A stretch of DNA of 64,000 nucleotides from Chitinophaga sp. YR627 (lineage in GTDB: Bacteria > Bacteroidota > Bacteroidia > Chitinophagales > Chitinophagaceae). The first letter of the stretch is position 1. Each line of letters opens with the position of its first letter. The position numbers and the translations under genes were made by a program. A model generated the notes under the pieces. It was not told the origin of the DNA. It ran no database searches and saw nothing but the letters and a program-made list of their open reading frames with translations. This document shows positions 9,809 through 18,064 of the stretch, in pieces. Location: NCBI RefSeq assembly GCF_900114995.1, contig NZ_FOUX01000001.1, forward strand, positions 1,922,001 to 1,986,000, given 5' to 3'.

Positions 9809-10180
9809 TCAGGCTACAGGAGGCCCACGCCAGTCACTGAGGGTGACAGCAACGCTGATATAAGATTCTTTATATCCTTTGTAATGCGGCTGGATATAGA
9901 TCAGTATCGTTTTGATACGGATACTGGATACGAACAGACATAACTCGTGGAAGTCATTCAGCGCCCTTGTACGGTGCTTATACCGGTATGGGCTATTAGC
10001 TATATTGTAAACAGCATGATCCTTCGCCTGTTCGGTATGTATGGTATTGACGCTGGTCGGCCGTAAAACAGTATGTGAAGAGTAGGATGTAAAAGGGCTC
10101 TCTCCCTGCAATGCAGGCAGCAGGAAGATACAGGAAATAAAAAGTAAAAGCCTTTTGAGCTGTTTCAAGTTGAGACCCAT
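9809..10180 (-). CDS. Small secreted protein at the head of the efflux operon
   Basis: A 123-residue protein with a clean signal peptide (MGLNLKQLKRLLLFISCIFLLPALQG) and a polar mature part ending ISVAVTLSDWRGPPVA. Bacteroidota RND operons often begin with a small exported protein of the DUF6660 type that ends in a W-x-PP motif. This one has the length, position and W-x-x-PP ending, but lacks the Cys/His-rich middle of that family. That resemblance is from memory, not a search. It lies 85 bases upstream of the TolC gene in the same direction, with an A-run (9780-9800) between. A TAAATTTG -7 element lies 25 bases before its start. Role unknown; a sensor or accessory of the pump is a guess. Confidence 0.6.
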   Translation of the reverse strand: MGLNLKQLKRLLLFISCIFLLPALQGESPFTSYSSHTVLRPTSVNTIHTEQAKDHAVYNIANSPYRYKHRTRALNDFHELCLFVSSIRIKTILIYIQPHYKGYKESYISVAVTLSDWRGPPVA

Positions 10181-10204
10181 TTATACGCATGCAAGATATT
10201 TAAA

Positions 10205-10212
10205 CAAATTTA
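10205..10212 (-). promoter_or_regulatory. Candidate -7 element (TAAATTTG) of the first efflux operon
   Basis: TAAATTTG on the minus strand, 25 bases before the start of the small secreted protein and therefore ahead of the whole efflux operon. It is divergent to the LytTR gene element at 10284-10291, so regulation could be shared in this 115-base region. Confidence 0.45.
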
Positions 10213-10283
10213 TAATACATAGCCTCCTGTGATGTTTTAAGGGAATTATAATCTTGTGTCTGATTCCACGTTACCGGGTTCAG

Positions 10284-10291
10284 TATATTTG
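10284..10291 (+). promoter_or_regulatory. Candidate -7 element (TATATTTG) of the LytTR regulator
   Basis: A perfect TAnnTTTG match ending five bases before the ATG at 10296. If used, transcription would start at or within a base or two of the ATG, predicting a leaderless mRNA. The nearest upstream TTG (10254) is too far to be a standard -33 box. Confidence 0.45.
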
Positions 10292-10295
10292 TGGT

Positions 10296-10991
10296 ATGAA
10301 CTGCCTTATTATAGACGACAACAAGCTGGCGCGTACCGCCATGAAACAACTGGTCAGCCATGTAGACCAATTACAGGTCGCCGGTGAATGCGCCAGTGCC
10401 ATAGAGGCATATAATATGTTGCAGAAAGAAAAGATAGACCTGCTTCTCCTGGATATAGAAATGCCGGGTATGAACGGTTTAGAACTAACACGGAATATAG
10501 GTAAGAATGGCCCTGTGATCATCTTCACCACCGCAAAGAAAGACTACGCCGTAGAGGCCTTCGAACTACACGTAGCAGACTACCTCATCAAACCGGTCAC
10601 TCCTGCCCGTTTTATCCAGGCCATTGAAAGAGCAAAGGAATTACAACAGGCCGGTACGAAGGAAGTACATGATACAGACAATGAGTTCCTCTTCATCAGA
10701 GACAGCGGCATCCTGAAACGCGTTAAATTGGATGATATCCTGTACCTGGAAGCGATGGGTGACTATGTAAAACTACATACTGCACAGAAATTTCATGCGG
10801 TACATTCTACCCTGAAAGCAATAGAAGAACGTCTGCCAGCGACAAAATTCATGAGAGTACACCGCTCTTATATCGTCGCACTGGACAAGATCGATTCAAT
10901 AGAGGATGGTGCAATTGTAATTGCGAAGAATGCAGTGCCGGTGGCAGATGCCTATCGCGCAGCACTGAATAGCAAACTAAATCTCCTGTAA
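10296..10991 (+). CDS. LytTR-family response regulator
   Basis: A 231-residue two-component regulator. The N-terminal receiver (1-120) has the acidic pair in IIDDNK, the phosphoacceptor D53 in LLLDIEMPGMNG, a Thr in FTTAKKDYAVEAFE and the Lys in YLIKPV. The C-terminal LytTR DNA-binding domain (about 135-230) reads FLFIRDSGILKRVKLDDILYLEAMGDYVKLHT and ends with the MRVHRSYIV motif. The frame is open from 10254, but ATG 10296 gives the canonical MNCLIIDDN start. No LytS-type kinase is adjacent, so the partner is encoded elsewhere. It is divergent from the first efflux operon, a possible target, and convergent with the M28 peptidase. Confidence 0.9.
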   Translation: MNCLIIDDNKLARTAMKQLVSHVDQLQVAGECASAIEAYNMLQKEKIDLLLLDIEMPGMNGLELTRNIGKNGPVIIFTTAKKDYAVEAFELHVADYLIKPVTPARFIQAIERAKELQQAGTKEVHDTDNEFLFIRDSGILKRVKLDDILYLEAMGDYVKLHTAQKFHAVHSTLKAIEERLPATKFMRVHRSYIVALDKIDSIEDGAIVIAKNAVPVADAYRAALNSKLNLL

Positions 10992-11046
10992 GGATCTTCT
11001 TAAAAGGGAGGCTGATTAACAAGCATATGCCTGCCTGTGTATTGTC

Positions 11047-11120
11047 TGAGTATAGTCTGACTATACTCACCTTCCGTTAGTGCTGCGTAAAAAAGGTAGC
11101 ATTAACGGAAGGTAAGTATA
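11047..11120. repeat. Overlapping palindromes between convergent genes
   Basis: Two mutually exclusive hairpins share the arm around 11062-11069. The first is an 11-bp perfect inverted repeat (TGAGTATAGTC, one-base centre, 11047-11069). The second has 23-base arms at 11062-11084 and 11098-11120 with only two differences, both tolerated as G-U pairs in RNA, around a 13-base loop. The string AGTATA-xx-CTGACTATA also recurs directly at 11049 and 11115. No gene occupies the region. Confidence 0.75.
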
Positions 11121-11131
11121 ACCTGACTATA

Positions 11132-11167
11132 GCAGAAAGAGGTGGACTAAAAGCCACCTCTTTCTGC
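11132..11167. terminator. 14-bp hairpin between convergent genes
   Basis: GCAGAAAGAGGTGG and its exact complement enclose an eight-base loop. It lies between the convergent LytTR regulator and M28 peptidase and probably terminates one or both, although neither flank carries a long T-run. Confidence 0.65.
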
Positions 11168-11230
11168 GCAGTATCTTCCTGCTGTTGGATAACAGTCCGC
11201 CTGGAAATAAACCGGCAAACAATTACCACT

Positions 11231-11258
11231 AATTCTTAATTCCTAATTCTTAATTGAA
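11231..11258 (-). repeat. AT-rich repeat, copy 2, encoding the M28 stop codon
   Basis: Nearly the same string as at 2753-2787. Read on the minus strand it supplies the last codons of the M28 gene (N-S-I-K-N) and its TAG stop. The mature protein therefore ends inside the repeat. Confidence 0.8.
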
Positions 11259-13474
11259 TTAAGTGTCTTTTCCAGATAATCTGTCAGTCTGTTAATGGCT
11301 GTTGCCGCAATACCGATCTGTTCTTCCGCTTCTTTCCATCTGCGTTGTTCGATCGCTTCGCGGATGCCCGGCATTGTCTTCACACCATAACCCGTATAAA
11401 ATCCCGGCGCATAGATCACGTGTTTATACCAGGCTCTGTTAGGCAAACCGGCATCATGCAGTAACTGCTGTTCCGCCTGATACAGGGCTTTATTCAGTAC
11501 ATCCAGTTTAGCAACCGGCAACGATGATTTCCTTGCATCCTGCACATGCTGTGCTGTTTTATCAAGGGCAACCAGGGCATTCTGTAATTTCGAAAAGTCA
11601 ATATAAGGCACTTCCGGTTTAGCAACAGGCGCCTTTAATGGTTTGGTAGCATCTCCTGCCAGCTGATAAGCATTATTGCTGATCACCTGATTTTCTACAG
11701 CGGTGCTTTCTCTCATCTGTTCTGCGAGGGAAAGCAGATCAGTGGTATAACCGTTGATCGTTTTGGAGAGACTGCGAAAATCAAATGGCAGCATATCTGC
11801 ATCAGCCAGTCTGAGGGCCGCATGTCCGGCCAGACGGGACAAGGCTACGCCATATTCAAATCCCGGATCTTTAAAGCGGGAGTAATTCTCATAAGTGTCA
11901 TAAATGGAATGATATTCACCACCAGCGCCTTCTCCCCCAAAACCTACGTTCAGGGATGGAATACCCAGGTGTTGCAGGAAGGAAGAATAATCAGAACCTG
12001 ATCCCAGTGCGCTGATCGTCATCTCTTTCTTTGCCAGGATATCTTTCTTCGCTTTCGTAGTGGCAGCAGATACCAGGTCGGAAGCCTGTTTTCTTTCGAA
12101 AATGCTGACTTTCGTCTGCGGATCACTGATACTCCTGGCAATCTCACCCATAAAAGGTTCCAGTGCGTGTGAACCACCTACTCCCAGGAATCCGCGGCTG
12201 TTACCATCAGAATTGATATAAGCGACTGCTTTCTGCTGTAATTCAGCGGCATGGGCCTCTACCCACTCAGTCGATCCCAGCAGACCAGGCTCTTCACCAT
12301 CCCAGGCAGCGTACACAAGCGTTCTTTTCGGTTTATAGCCGTTTTTTGCCAGTTCACCGATCGCTTTTGCTTCTTCCAGCAGGGAGGACAGTCCACTGAT
12401 AGGATCAGCTGCCCCATATACCCAGGCATCATGGTGATTACCTCTGATCACCCACTGGTCAGGATACTGACTTCCTTTCATCGTAGCGATCACATTATAG
12501 GCAGGCACCATTTTCCAGTCAAACTCCAGTTTCAGGTGCACTTTTGCTTTTCCGGGGCCGATATGGTAGGTAAATGGTAAAGCACCTCTCCAGGCCTCCG
12601 GTGCTACAGGACCTTCCAGCGCGGCCAGCAAGGGAGCAGCATCGTGATAGCTGATGGGCAGTACCGGGATCTTTAACAGATTAGTAGCAGCAGACCTTTC
12701 CAGTCTTTGGGCATTTTCCGTCGCTCCTACGCCAGGTGTCAGCGGATCGCCCGGATATATCACCATATCCATAACAGAGCCTCTCTGGACCCCGTATTCG
12801 CTTTTATAAGCACCCACAGGGTACACATCCCCCTGGTAATATCCGTCATCTTTCGGATCAGAATAGATCAGGGTACCGATCGCGCCATGTTCCTGTGCTA
12901 CTTTCGGCTTGATCCCTCTCCAGGAACGGCCATATTTGGCAATCACTATTTTCCCTTTTACATCGATTCCCAGTCTTTCGAGGTATTCATAGTCCTCCGG
13001 CAGACCATAATTCACAAAAACCAGTTCTCCCGTCACATCTCCATCTGCACTCCAGGCATTATAGGTAGGCAGTTCATCCGGCTGTCCCGTACTTCCGTCC
13101 TCCTTCAGTGCAGGCTCCTTCAGCACAGCTTTATAACCCGCAGGATAGCTGGCTTCCAGCACCCGGGTCTTCGGAGTAGGAAACAATACCTGGTAAGTCT
13201 CCAGATGGGCATCCCAGCCATAACTTTTGAATTGTTGCAGGATATTCTCAGCCACCCATTTATCCCGGGGCATGCCCAGATAATGCTGTTTGGCCGACAG
13301 CGTCTTAATGTTATTGCCGATAGCGGCAGCGCTCAGTACTTTGTCGAAACGGGCTTCCAGATCCTGTTGCTGTTGCGCATGTTCACCGTTAAAACCACTC
13401 AGCTTTTGTTGTGCATAGGAGCTTTGTAGTAACAAAAACAAGGCAATACTGCTGGCAGTTGTCTTCAGATTCAT
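11243..13474 (-). CDS. M28-family zinc metallopeptidase (glutamate carboxypeptidase II-like)
   Basis: A 743-residue exported peptidase resembling glutamate carboxypeptidase II/PSMA. Domains: signal peptide (1-21, ending SYAQ), protease-associated insert about 130-290, M28 catalytic domain about 320-560, transferrin-receptor-like dimerisation domain about 600-740. The co-catalytic zinc ligands can be matched: H347 (GNHHDAW), D357 (AADP), E394/E395 (WDGEEPG), D423 (NSDGN) and the His in EYHSIYDTYE. All are present, so it should be active, probably removing C-terminal acidic residues from peptides in the periplasm. The last codons lie in an AT-rich repeat. It is divergent from the small Lys/Ala-rich gene at 13776. 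Confidence 0.93.
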   Translation of the reverse strand: MNLKTTASSIALFLLLQSSYAQQKLSGFNGEHAQQQQDLEARFDKVLSAAAIGNNIKTLSAKQHYLGMPRDKWVAENILQQFKSYGWDAHLETYQVLFPTPKTRVLEASYPAGYKAVLKEPALKEDGSTGQPDELPTYNAWSADGDVTGELVFVNYGLPEDYEYLERLGIDVKGKIVIAKYGRSWRGIKPKVAQEHGAIGTLIYSDPKDDGYYQGDVYPVGAYKSEYGVQRGSVMDMVIYPGDPLTPGVGATENAQRLERSAATNLLKIPVLPISYHDAAPLLAALEGPVAPEAWRGALPFTYHIGPGKAKVHLKLEFDWKMVPAYNVIATMKGSQYPDQWVIRGNHHDAWVYGAADPISGLSSLLEEAKAIGELAKNGYKPKRTLVYAAWDGEEPGLLGSTEWVEAHAAELQQKAVAYINSDGNSRGFLGVGGSHALEPFMGEIARSISDPQTKVSIFERKQASDLVSAATTKAKKDILAKKEMTISALGSGSDYSSFLQHLGIPSLNVGFGGEGAGGEYHSIYDTYENYSRFKDPGFEYGVALSRLAGHAALRLADADMLPFDFRSLSKTINGYTTDLLSLAEQMRESTAVENQVISNNAYQLAGDATKPLKAPVAKPEVPYIDFSKLQNALVALDKTAQHVQDARKSSLPVAKLDVLNKALYQAEQQLLHDAGLPNRAWYKHVIYAPGFYTGYGVKTMPGIREAIEQRRWKEAEEQIGIAATAINRLTDYLEKTLNSIKN

Positions 13475-13517
13475 TGTAAAAAGAGGATTTTTTTGGTCGA
13501 GATAAAGCGGTGGCGAA

Positions 13518-13525
13518 CAAATATA
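13518..13525 (-). promoter_or_regulatory. Candidate -7 element (TATATTTG) of the M28 peptidase
   Basis: A perfect TAnnTTTG match on the minus strand, 43 bases before the M28 start codon. The remaining 300-base divergent region (13475-13775) is A-rich on the plus strand near 13650-13720; a plus-strand TATCTTTG at 13612-13619 could serve the gene at 13776 but lacks a -33 box. Confidence 0.5.
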
Positions 13526-13775
13526 ATGTATCCCGTCGACAGTTCGTCCTTTTCCACCGATGACTCGTGCCTGTTAACCCAAATGCGCCCGGACACTGGG
13601 CTGCGGCGTCTTATCTTTGAGTCAGCAAATCAAACAAAGGCAATCGTGCTGAAAACAACAACAGAAAAGGACAACAAAAAACAAAAGCACAATAAAACAG
13701 TACGATTGCTGATGCAAACATGCTAAAAAGGACTACTAATTATAAACTAGTTAATCACAAACAAAACATTCAGTC

Positions 13776-14012
13776 ATGAAAAAGTTAGGAACACTGATGG
13801 CAGCTGCCATGATCTTCGCTGGTACCGCAACCTTTGCTGCTACTCCGGTTCATACCGCAAAAGCTAAAGCTACAACTGCACACGCAACAGTAAAACCTGC
13901 AGCAACTAAAGCTACAACTGTTAACGCTAAACAGGAACCTGCCAAACCAGCGGCTGCGACGCACGCAAAAAAAATGCATAAGAAACATCACGCTAAGAAA
14001 GCCACTAAATAA
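13776..14012 (+). CDS. Small Lys/Ala/Thr/His-rich secreted protein
   Basis: A 78-residue protein with a textbook signal peptide (MKKLGTLMAAAMIFAGTATFA) and a mature part made almost only of Ala, Lys, Thr, Pro, Val and His, ending HAKKMHKKHHAKKATK. The composition recalls the acid-shock (Asr-like) and histone-tail-like exported proteins of other bacteria, but repeats of this kind converge easily. A second gene of the same type (60 residues) lies at 16566, with the hybrid histidine kinase between them. The strongly basic mature part would bind anionic surfaces, nucleic acid or metals (inference). It uses preferred codons with no rare stretches. Confidence 0.72.
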   Translation: MKKLGTLMAAAMIFAGTATFAATPVHTAKAKATTAHATVKPAATKATTVNAKQEPAKPAAATHAKKMHKKHHAKKATK

Positions 14013-14048
14013 GGGGCTGTCGACAAATAGGATTTTGGTTCAAAATTT

Positions 14049-14097
14049 CGAATGACGGGTGACGAATGCTACAACATTCGTGATTCGTCATTCGCAT
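14049..14097. repeat. Imperfect inverted repeat of GAATGACG/GACGAATG units
   Basis: GAATGACG-4-ACGAATG on the left faces CATTCGT-4-CGTCATTC on the right around a short centre (arms of about 19 bases with a four-base mismatch bubble). It lies between the small secreted protein and the hybrid kinase and could be a weak terminator; there is no T-run. Confidence 0.5.
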
Positions 14098-14212
14098 TGT
14101 GAGAAAATCATCATCCCTGCCTACTGTACGATGGCGTCAACCAGCTACCTTCTCCCCGAAAGAGAAATACACTGTACAAATTCGTAATTTTAACAAAACA
14201 CCGCAGAGCACT

Positions 14213-16423
14213 ATGCAGCCAAAGCTGATCAAATACTACCTGCTGGGCCTGTTCGTAATAGGCCTCGTACTGTTCATAGTGCTGCAATTCAACTCAGCTC
14301 AGAACATCCGTAAGCTCATCTCCGGCAACGAAAAGCTGCTGGATGAACTCAACGTAAAGAATGAGCTCCAGAAACTTCAAACCAATATAGCCAAAACCGA
14401 TAGTAAAGTACGTGGCACCGTTATTTCGCAGGATACCCTCAATATCACCGGTATTGAAGCAGAAGTCGCCGTTATCAAAGCCGATCTCGGCGAGATCAAT
14501 AAACTGGTCCTGAATGACAGTACTGAAAAACTCCTCACCCAGCTGAACTACCTCGTAGACGAGAAAAATAATTTCAATGTAGCCGTACTGGATAGCTTTT
14601 ATCTGAAAGGGAAATGGTCCGCCGAAAGGATGATCAATGCCCAGAAAGGTAAACGTCTCGGCGAAGCGATCAACGTGATATTACATGCGCTGGATAGTAC
14701 CCGGCAGACAGAAGTGAACCGGACAACACACCTGATTGACACCAGCGGACAAAAAGCCTTAAACTGGGGCACCATCATGCTCTTTTTTGCGTGTTTATCC
14801 AGTCTGCTGTCATTCCTCTATATCACCAGCCGTATTTATAAGCAGGAACAGCTGATTGAAGCACTCGACCATTCGCAGCAACAGGAAAAGAAGCTCACCG
14901 TGGTCAAAGACCAGTTCCTCGCCAATATGAGCCATGAGATCAGGACGCCCATGAACGCCGTATTAGGCTTCACCCATCTGCTGCAACAACAACCCCTGAA
15001 TGAAAAGTCCAGGGAATATGTGGCTTCTATCCAGCACGCGGGCGAAAACCTGCTGGATATCATCAACGATATACTCGACATCTCCAAAATAGAATCAGGT
15101 ATGATGCGCCTGGAACCGGTATCATTTAGTCTCAGGGGAATGATGCATTCCCTGCAACTGATGTTCCAGCCCAAAGCACAGGAGAAATTACTGGACCTGA
15201 ACGTCCACATAGAGGCCGGCGTACCGGATATCCTTTACGGGGATGTCATGCGCCTCACCCAGGTACTTGTCAACCTGATCAACAATGCCATTAAATTCAC
15301 CCCGCAGGGCCAGGTGAATGTCAGGGTCTCACCGGTCAGCGGACATGAAGCCGGCGTACGGCTATTATTCACCATCGCAGATACCGGTATTGGCATCTCT
15401 CCCAATAAACTGGCTACCATATTTGACCGCTTCAACCAGGCAGAAGCCGATATCACCCGTAAATACGGGGGCACCGGATTAGGACTCACCATCGTAAAAC
15501 AACTGGTAGAACTACAGCATGGCGCCATCAGGGTAGAGAGCGAGCCTGGAAAAGGAAGTACGTTCCTGGTAGAACTCCCCTATACACAAGGTGAATTGCT
15601 GGCCGAAGGGACCGACCATTCCGGTTATTCTCAGGAACATTTCACCCTGCCACAGCAGCCGGATATACGCCTGCTGGTAGCAGAGGATAACCGTATGAAC
15701 CAGAACCTGCTGAAGCACTTACTGGGTAACAGACAATTACACTATCAGCTGGTCACTAACGGACAGGAGGCCCTCAATGCCATCTCAAAACAACATTTCG
15801 ACCTGATCCTGATGGATCTTCAGATGCCTGAAATGGACGGTTATACCGCTACCAGAAAGATCAGGGAAGAATTACACTCCAATATTCCGATCGTTGCCAT
15901 GACCGCACACGCCATGGCCGGAGAAAGAGAAAAGTGCCTCCAGGCAGGTATGAATGAATACCTGGCCAAACCGATACGGGAAGAAGAACTCTACCGGATG
16001 ATACAGGTCTTTACCGGCAAAAGCAGTACGCCGGAGCATTATGTACACCAGTATCAGCACAACGGATACCCGTATAACGGAGAATCCTCCCTGGTACAAC
16101 TGGAGTACCTGCAACAGCTGTCCCGCGGAGATAAAGCATTTGAACAGAATATGCTGACACAGTTCGTCACACAGCTACCGGAAGATCTTTCTATGCTTAA
16201 AAAGGCGATTGATGAGGAAGCTGCTACGGATATACGTCGTACCGCACATACGCTGAAAACCACTATTTCCTTTATCGGACTGGAAACACATCTGTATCCG
16301 ATCCTGGAATCACTTGAACGCGTGGAGGTTAACTACGACAAAGCCCTGGTTTCCGATCAGTTCAATACGCTGAAACGCTTGTGTGTACAGGCTTTGCAGG
16401 AAACACTGCAATTGCTTTTCTAA
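14213..16423 (+). CDS. Hybrid sensor histidine kinase with receiver and Hpt domains
   Basis: A 736-residue membrane kinase containing a complete phosphorelay. TM1 is about residues 8-26, an extracytoplasmic helical sensor region 27-185, TM2 about 186-206. The HisKA domain follows with phospho-acceptor H241 (NMSHEIRTPMNA), an HATPase with NLINNAIKFT, DTGIGIS and GGTGLGLTIV, a receiver with D535 (LILMDLQMPEMDG) and a C-terminal Hpt with H679 (RRTAHTLK). All catalytic residues are present. I use the ATG at 14213 (MQPKLIKYYLL); an upstream in-frame GTG at 14099 would add polar residues ahead of TM1. There is no DNA-binding output, so a separate regulator must receive the signal. It is flanked on both sides by tiny Lys/Ala-rich secreted proteins on the same strand. 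Confidence 0.93.
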   Translation: MQPKLIKYYLLGLFVIGLVLFIVLQFNSAQNIRKLISGNEKLLDELNVKNELQKLQTNIAKTDSKVRGTVISQDTLNITGIEAEVAVIKADLGEINKLVLNDSTEKLLTQLNYLVDEKNNFNVAVLDSFYLKGKWSAERMINAQKGKRLGEAINVILHALDSTRQTEVNRTTHLIDTSGQKALNWGTIMLFFACLSSLLSFLYITSRIYKQEQLIEALDHSQQQEKKLTVVKDQFLANMSHEIRTPMNAVLGFTHLLQQQPLNEKSREYVASIQHAGENLLDIINDILDISKIESGMMRLEPVSFSLRGMMHSLQLMFQPKAQEKLLDLNVHIEAGVPDILYGDVMRLTQVLVNLINNAIKFTPQGQVNVRVSPVSGHEAGVRLLFTIADTGIGISPNKLATIFDRFNQAEADITRKYGGTGLGLTIVKQLVELQHGAIRVESEPGKGSTFLVELPYTQGELLAEGTDHSGYSQEHFTLPQQPDIRLLVAEDNRMNQNLLKHLLGNRQLHYQLVTNGQEALNAISKQHFDLILMDLQMPEMDGYTATRKIREELHSNIPIVAMTAHAMAGEREKCLQAGMNEYLAKPIREEELYRMIQVFTGKSSTPEHYVHQYQHNGYPYNGESSLVQLEYLQQLSRGDKAFEQNMLTQFVTQLPEDLSMLKKAIDEEAATDIRRTAHTLKTTISFIGLETHLYPILESLERVEVNYDKALVSDQFNTLKRLCVQALQETLQLLF

Positions 16424-16446
16424 GCCCGACTCCCAATTGGGGCTTT
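16424..16446 (+). terminator. Weak intrinsic terminator after the hybrid kinase
   Basis: AAGCCC and GGGCTT pair around a 12-base loop and are followed by TTTT, immediately after the kinase stop. The stem is short (six pairs), so read-through towards the small gene at 16566 is possible. Confidence 0.45.
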
Positions 16447-16565
16447 TCAACGACACTTAGACCCTTTTCACCGAAACCGCCCGATACGCGCTCATTCCGG
16501 CAGTACCTTTACTTCAGTAATTGAAAACAATTCATCTCTCAAACACATTTTTAAAACTTACGATC

Positions 16566-16748
16566 ATGAACATTAAAAAAGGTCTTATTGTAGCAGCGGT
16601 ATTTATGAGTGTTAGCGCTATCACTTTCGCACAGACTCCAGCTGCGAAACCTGCTAAGAAAGAAAAAGCTAAAACCGAGAAACCAGCTGCAGACACAACT
16701 GCTAAAGCGCATAAAGCTCATCACGCTGCTCCTAAAAAAGCTGCTTAA
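16566..16748 (+). CDS. Small Lys/Ala/Pro/His-rich secreted protein
   Basis: A 60-residue protein: signal peptide MNIKKGLIVAAVFMSVSAITFAQ, then TPAAKPAKKEKAKTEKPAADTT and KAHKAHHAAPKKAA. Like the 78-residue gene at 13776 it is an exported, basic, Ala/Lys/Pro-rich tail ending in His/Lys clusters. The start at 16566 is preferred over the longer frame from 16521, whose first 15 residues would spoil the signal peptide. A strong bidirectional terminator follows at 16847. Function unknown. Confidence 0.72.
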   Translation: MNIKKGLIVAAVFMSVSAITFAQTPAAKPAKKEKAKTEKPAADTTAKAHKAHHAAPKKAA

Positions 16749-16846
16749 TCTGATTTCAATCAGGAATTACGCATTCAGCTTGCCATACGTTTAAATAGAA
16801 AGCCTCTCTACATAAGTACGGTGAACAATTCCTGATAGAAAATAAT

Positions 16847-16882
16847 AAAGGGGGCTGTCTGATAATACAGACAGCCCCCTTT
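16847..16882. terminator. Bidirectional terminator
   Basis: A perfect 15-bp stem (AAAGGGGGCTGTCTG and complement) around a six-base ATAATA loop, with A's on the left and T's on the right. It separates the small secreted protein gene (plus) from the hypothetical membrane protein (minus). Confidence 0.88.
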
Positions 16883-16902
16883 AATTATTTTAATCTCCTG
16901 TT

Positions 16903-17436
16903 TTATTCGGATAGATCGGTGGATTGCGCTACGATGATCCCGTTCTCATAAATAACACGCTTAATTGTATCCCCAGAAGGTGAAAAATAGAGCCAGGTAC
17001 CTGTTTTAACCCAGTCTTCCTCCATCAATGGGCTATAAGGACGCTTATACTTCTCCAGCCTTACTTTACGGCTAGAGTTCGACATACACACATATACCTC
17101 CTTCAATTCAATCCTATTGTCACCTAAGGTACGGCCTACCGAACATATTTTTTCTCTTTCACGACTTTCAACCCAAGCCAGCAGCAAAAAAAACAATACA
17201 GGAGAAGACGTAAAAGCCCCTATTTTGTCCGCCAGTGAATATACGCTTATCACTTTTTTTGCTAACATGAATATCAATGCACATGTCCATACTCCCCAGA
17301 ACGTAAACAAAAACATACGATATTTCTGGTCAAATGGATCATCACTATTGTAGTTGCACATCTCGGCCACAATGAAACTGAAAGAGGCTATGTAAAAAAT
17401 GACGTTCGAAACAATGATCTGTTTATTTATTTTCAT
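16903..17436 (-). CDS. Hypothetical membrane protein
   Basis: A 177-residue protein of unknown function. Three hydrophobic segments are visible (about 8-26, 40-62, 72-90), followed by a soluble C-terminal half of about 85 residues containing EDWVKTGTWLYFSPSGDTIKRVIYENG. That stretch resembles the toxin-antitoxin-like MORN/beta-hairpin (xGxWxYxxxxG) repeats found in many exported Bacteroidota proteins, as a single partial unit. The gene is monocistronic, with its own terminator region at 16847-16882. I do not recognise the family. Confidence 0.65.
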   Translation of the reverse strand: MKINKQIIVSNVIFYIASFSFIVAEMCNYNSDDPFDQKYRMFLFTFWGVWTCALIFMLAKKVISVYSLADKIGAFTSSPVLFFLLLAWVESREREKICSVGRTLGDNRIELKEVYVCMSNSSRKVRLEKYKRPYSPLMEEDWVKTGTWLYFSPSGDTIKRVIYENGIIVAQSTDLSE

Positions 17437-17530
17437 CAGTCGGCGTATAGAGATGCAAATATTACATATCCTTTGTTAAAAACCAACAGGACATAGCTTC
17501 CCCAAAGCCTTTTCCTTCAATCCGGCCTCC

Positions 17531-17563
17531 AATTCTTAATCCTTAATTTTTAATTCTTAATTA
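17531..17563 (-). repeat. AT-rich repeat, copy 3, abutting the guaD stop
   Basis: On the minus strand the guaD stop TAA is the first triplet of a TTAAGAATTAAAAATTAAGG-type repeat array, related to the copies at 2753 and 11231. Read in the direction of guaD transcription it lies at the 3' end. Confidence 0.7.
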
Positions 17564-18040
17564 ATACAGCGTTCTGTCTCCTTTGATCTGCCAGTCCCTG
17601 AACACCGCAGCAGCGGATGCAGACGGAAACGCTATAAACGGGATCTTCTTATCTGAGTGTGGTACCTGAATCTCCCGGTAGATAAATGAGTCATCAAAAT
17701 CAATGGCTGCGGCATCGTCCTTTGTATTGGCAAAATACACGCGTTGGGGTCTGGCCCAGTAAATAGCCCCCAGGCACATCGGGCAGGGTTCACAGGATGT
17801 AAATATCTCACAATCGTGCAGCTGGAAAGTATTCAGCCTGGCACAGGCATCCCTGATCGCTACGACTTCCGCATGCGCCGTAGGATCGTTGAATGACAAT
17901 ACCTGGTTCCAGCCACGTCCTACGATCTCGTCTCCCCGTACAACGATAGCGCCGAAAGGACCGCCGTCCCCCTTTTCCATTCCCTCGCGGGAAAGGTCCA
18001 CCGCCATCTGCATAAACCGTTTTTCTCTTTCTCCGATCAT
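17561..18040 (-). CDS. guaD: Guanine deaminase (nucleoside deaminase family)
   Basis: A 159-residue zinc deaminase that converts guanine to xanthine. The family signature is intact: HAEVVAIRDAC supplies the zinc His and the catalytic Glu, and PCPMCLGAIYWARP the two zinc Cys. Extended identity with Bacillus GuaD, as I remember it, includes NDPTAHAEV, FTSCEPCPMC and FDDSFIYREI, so guanine deaminase is more likely than tRNA adenosine deaminase. The ATG at 18040 (MIGEREKRFM) is chosen over an upstream in-frame extension to 18139. A TATTTTTG -7 element lies 16 bases before the start. The stop codon lies in an AT-rich repeat. Confidence 0.88.
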   Translation of the reverse strand: MIGEREKRFMQMAVDLSREGMEKGDGGPFGAIVVRGDEIVGRGWNQVLSFNDPTAHAEVVAIRDACARLNTFQLHDCEIFTSCEPCPMCLGAIYWARPQRVYFANTKDDAAAIDFDDSFIYREIQVPHSDKKIPFIAFPSASAAAVFRDWQIKGDRTLY

Positions 18041-18056
18041 AAATGTTGCTTTGTAC

Positions 18057-18064
18057 CAAAAATA
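18057..18064 (-). promoter_or_regulatory. Candidate -7 element (TATTTTTG) of guaD
   Basis: A TAnnTTTG match on the minus strand, 16 bases before the guaD start codon. No clear -33 box. Confidence 0.4.

Noticed and set aside
12707..13429. 240-codon frame antisense to the M28 peptidase
   Set aside because: Shadow of a well-supported gene; composition is atypical for protein.
13493..13726. 77-codon frame upstream of the small Lys/Ala protein
   Set aside because: No motif or signal, and it overlaps the divergent promoter region and the M28 -7 element.
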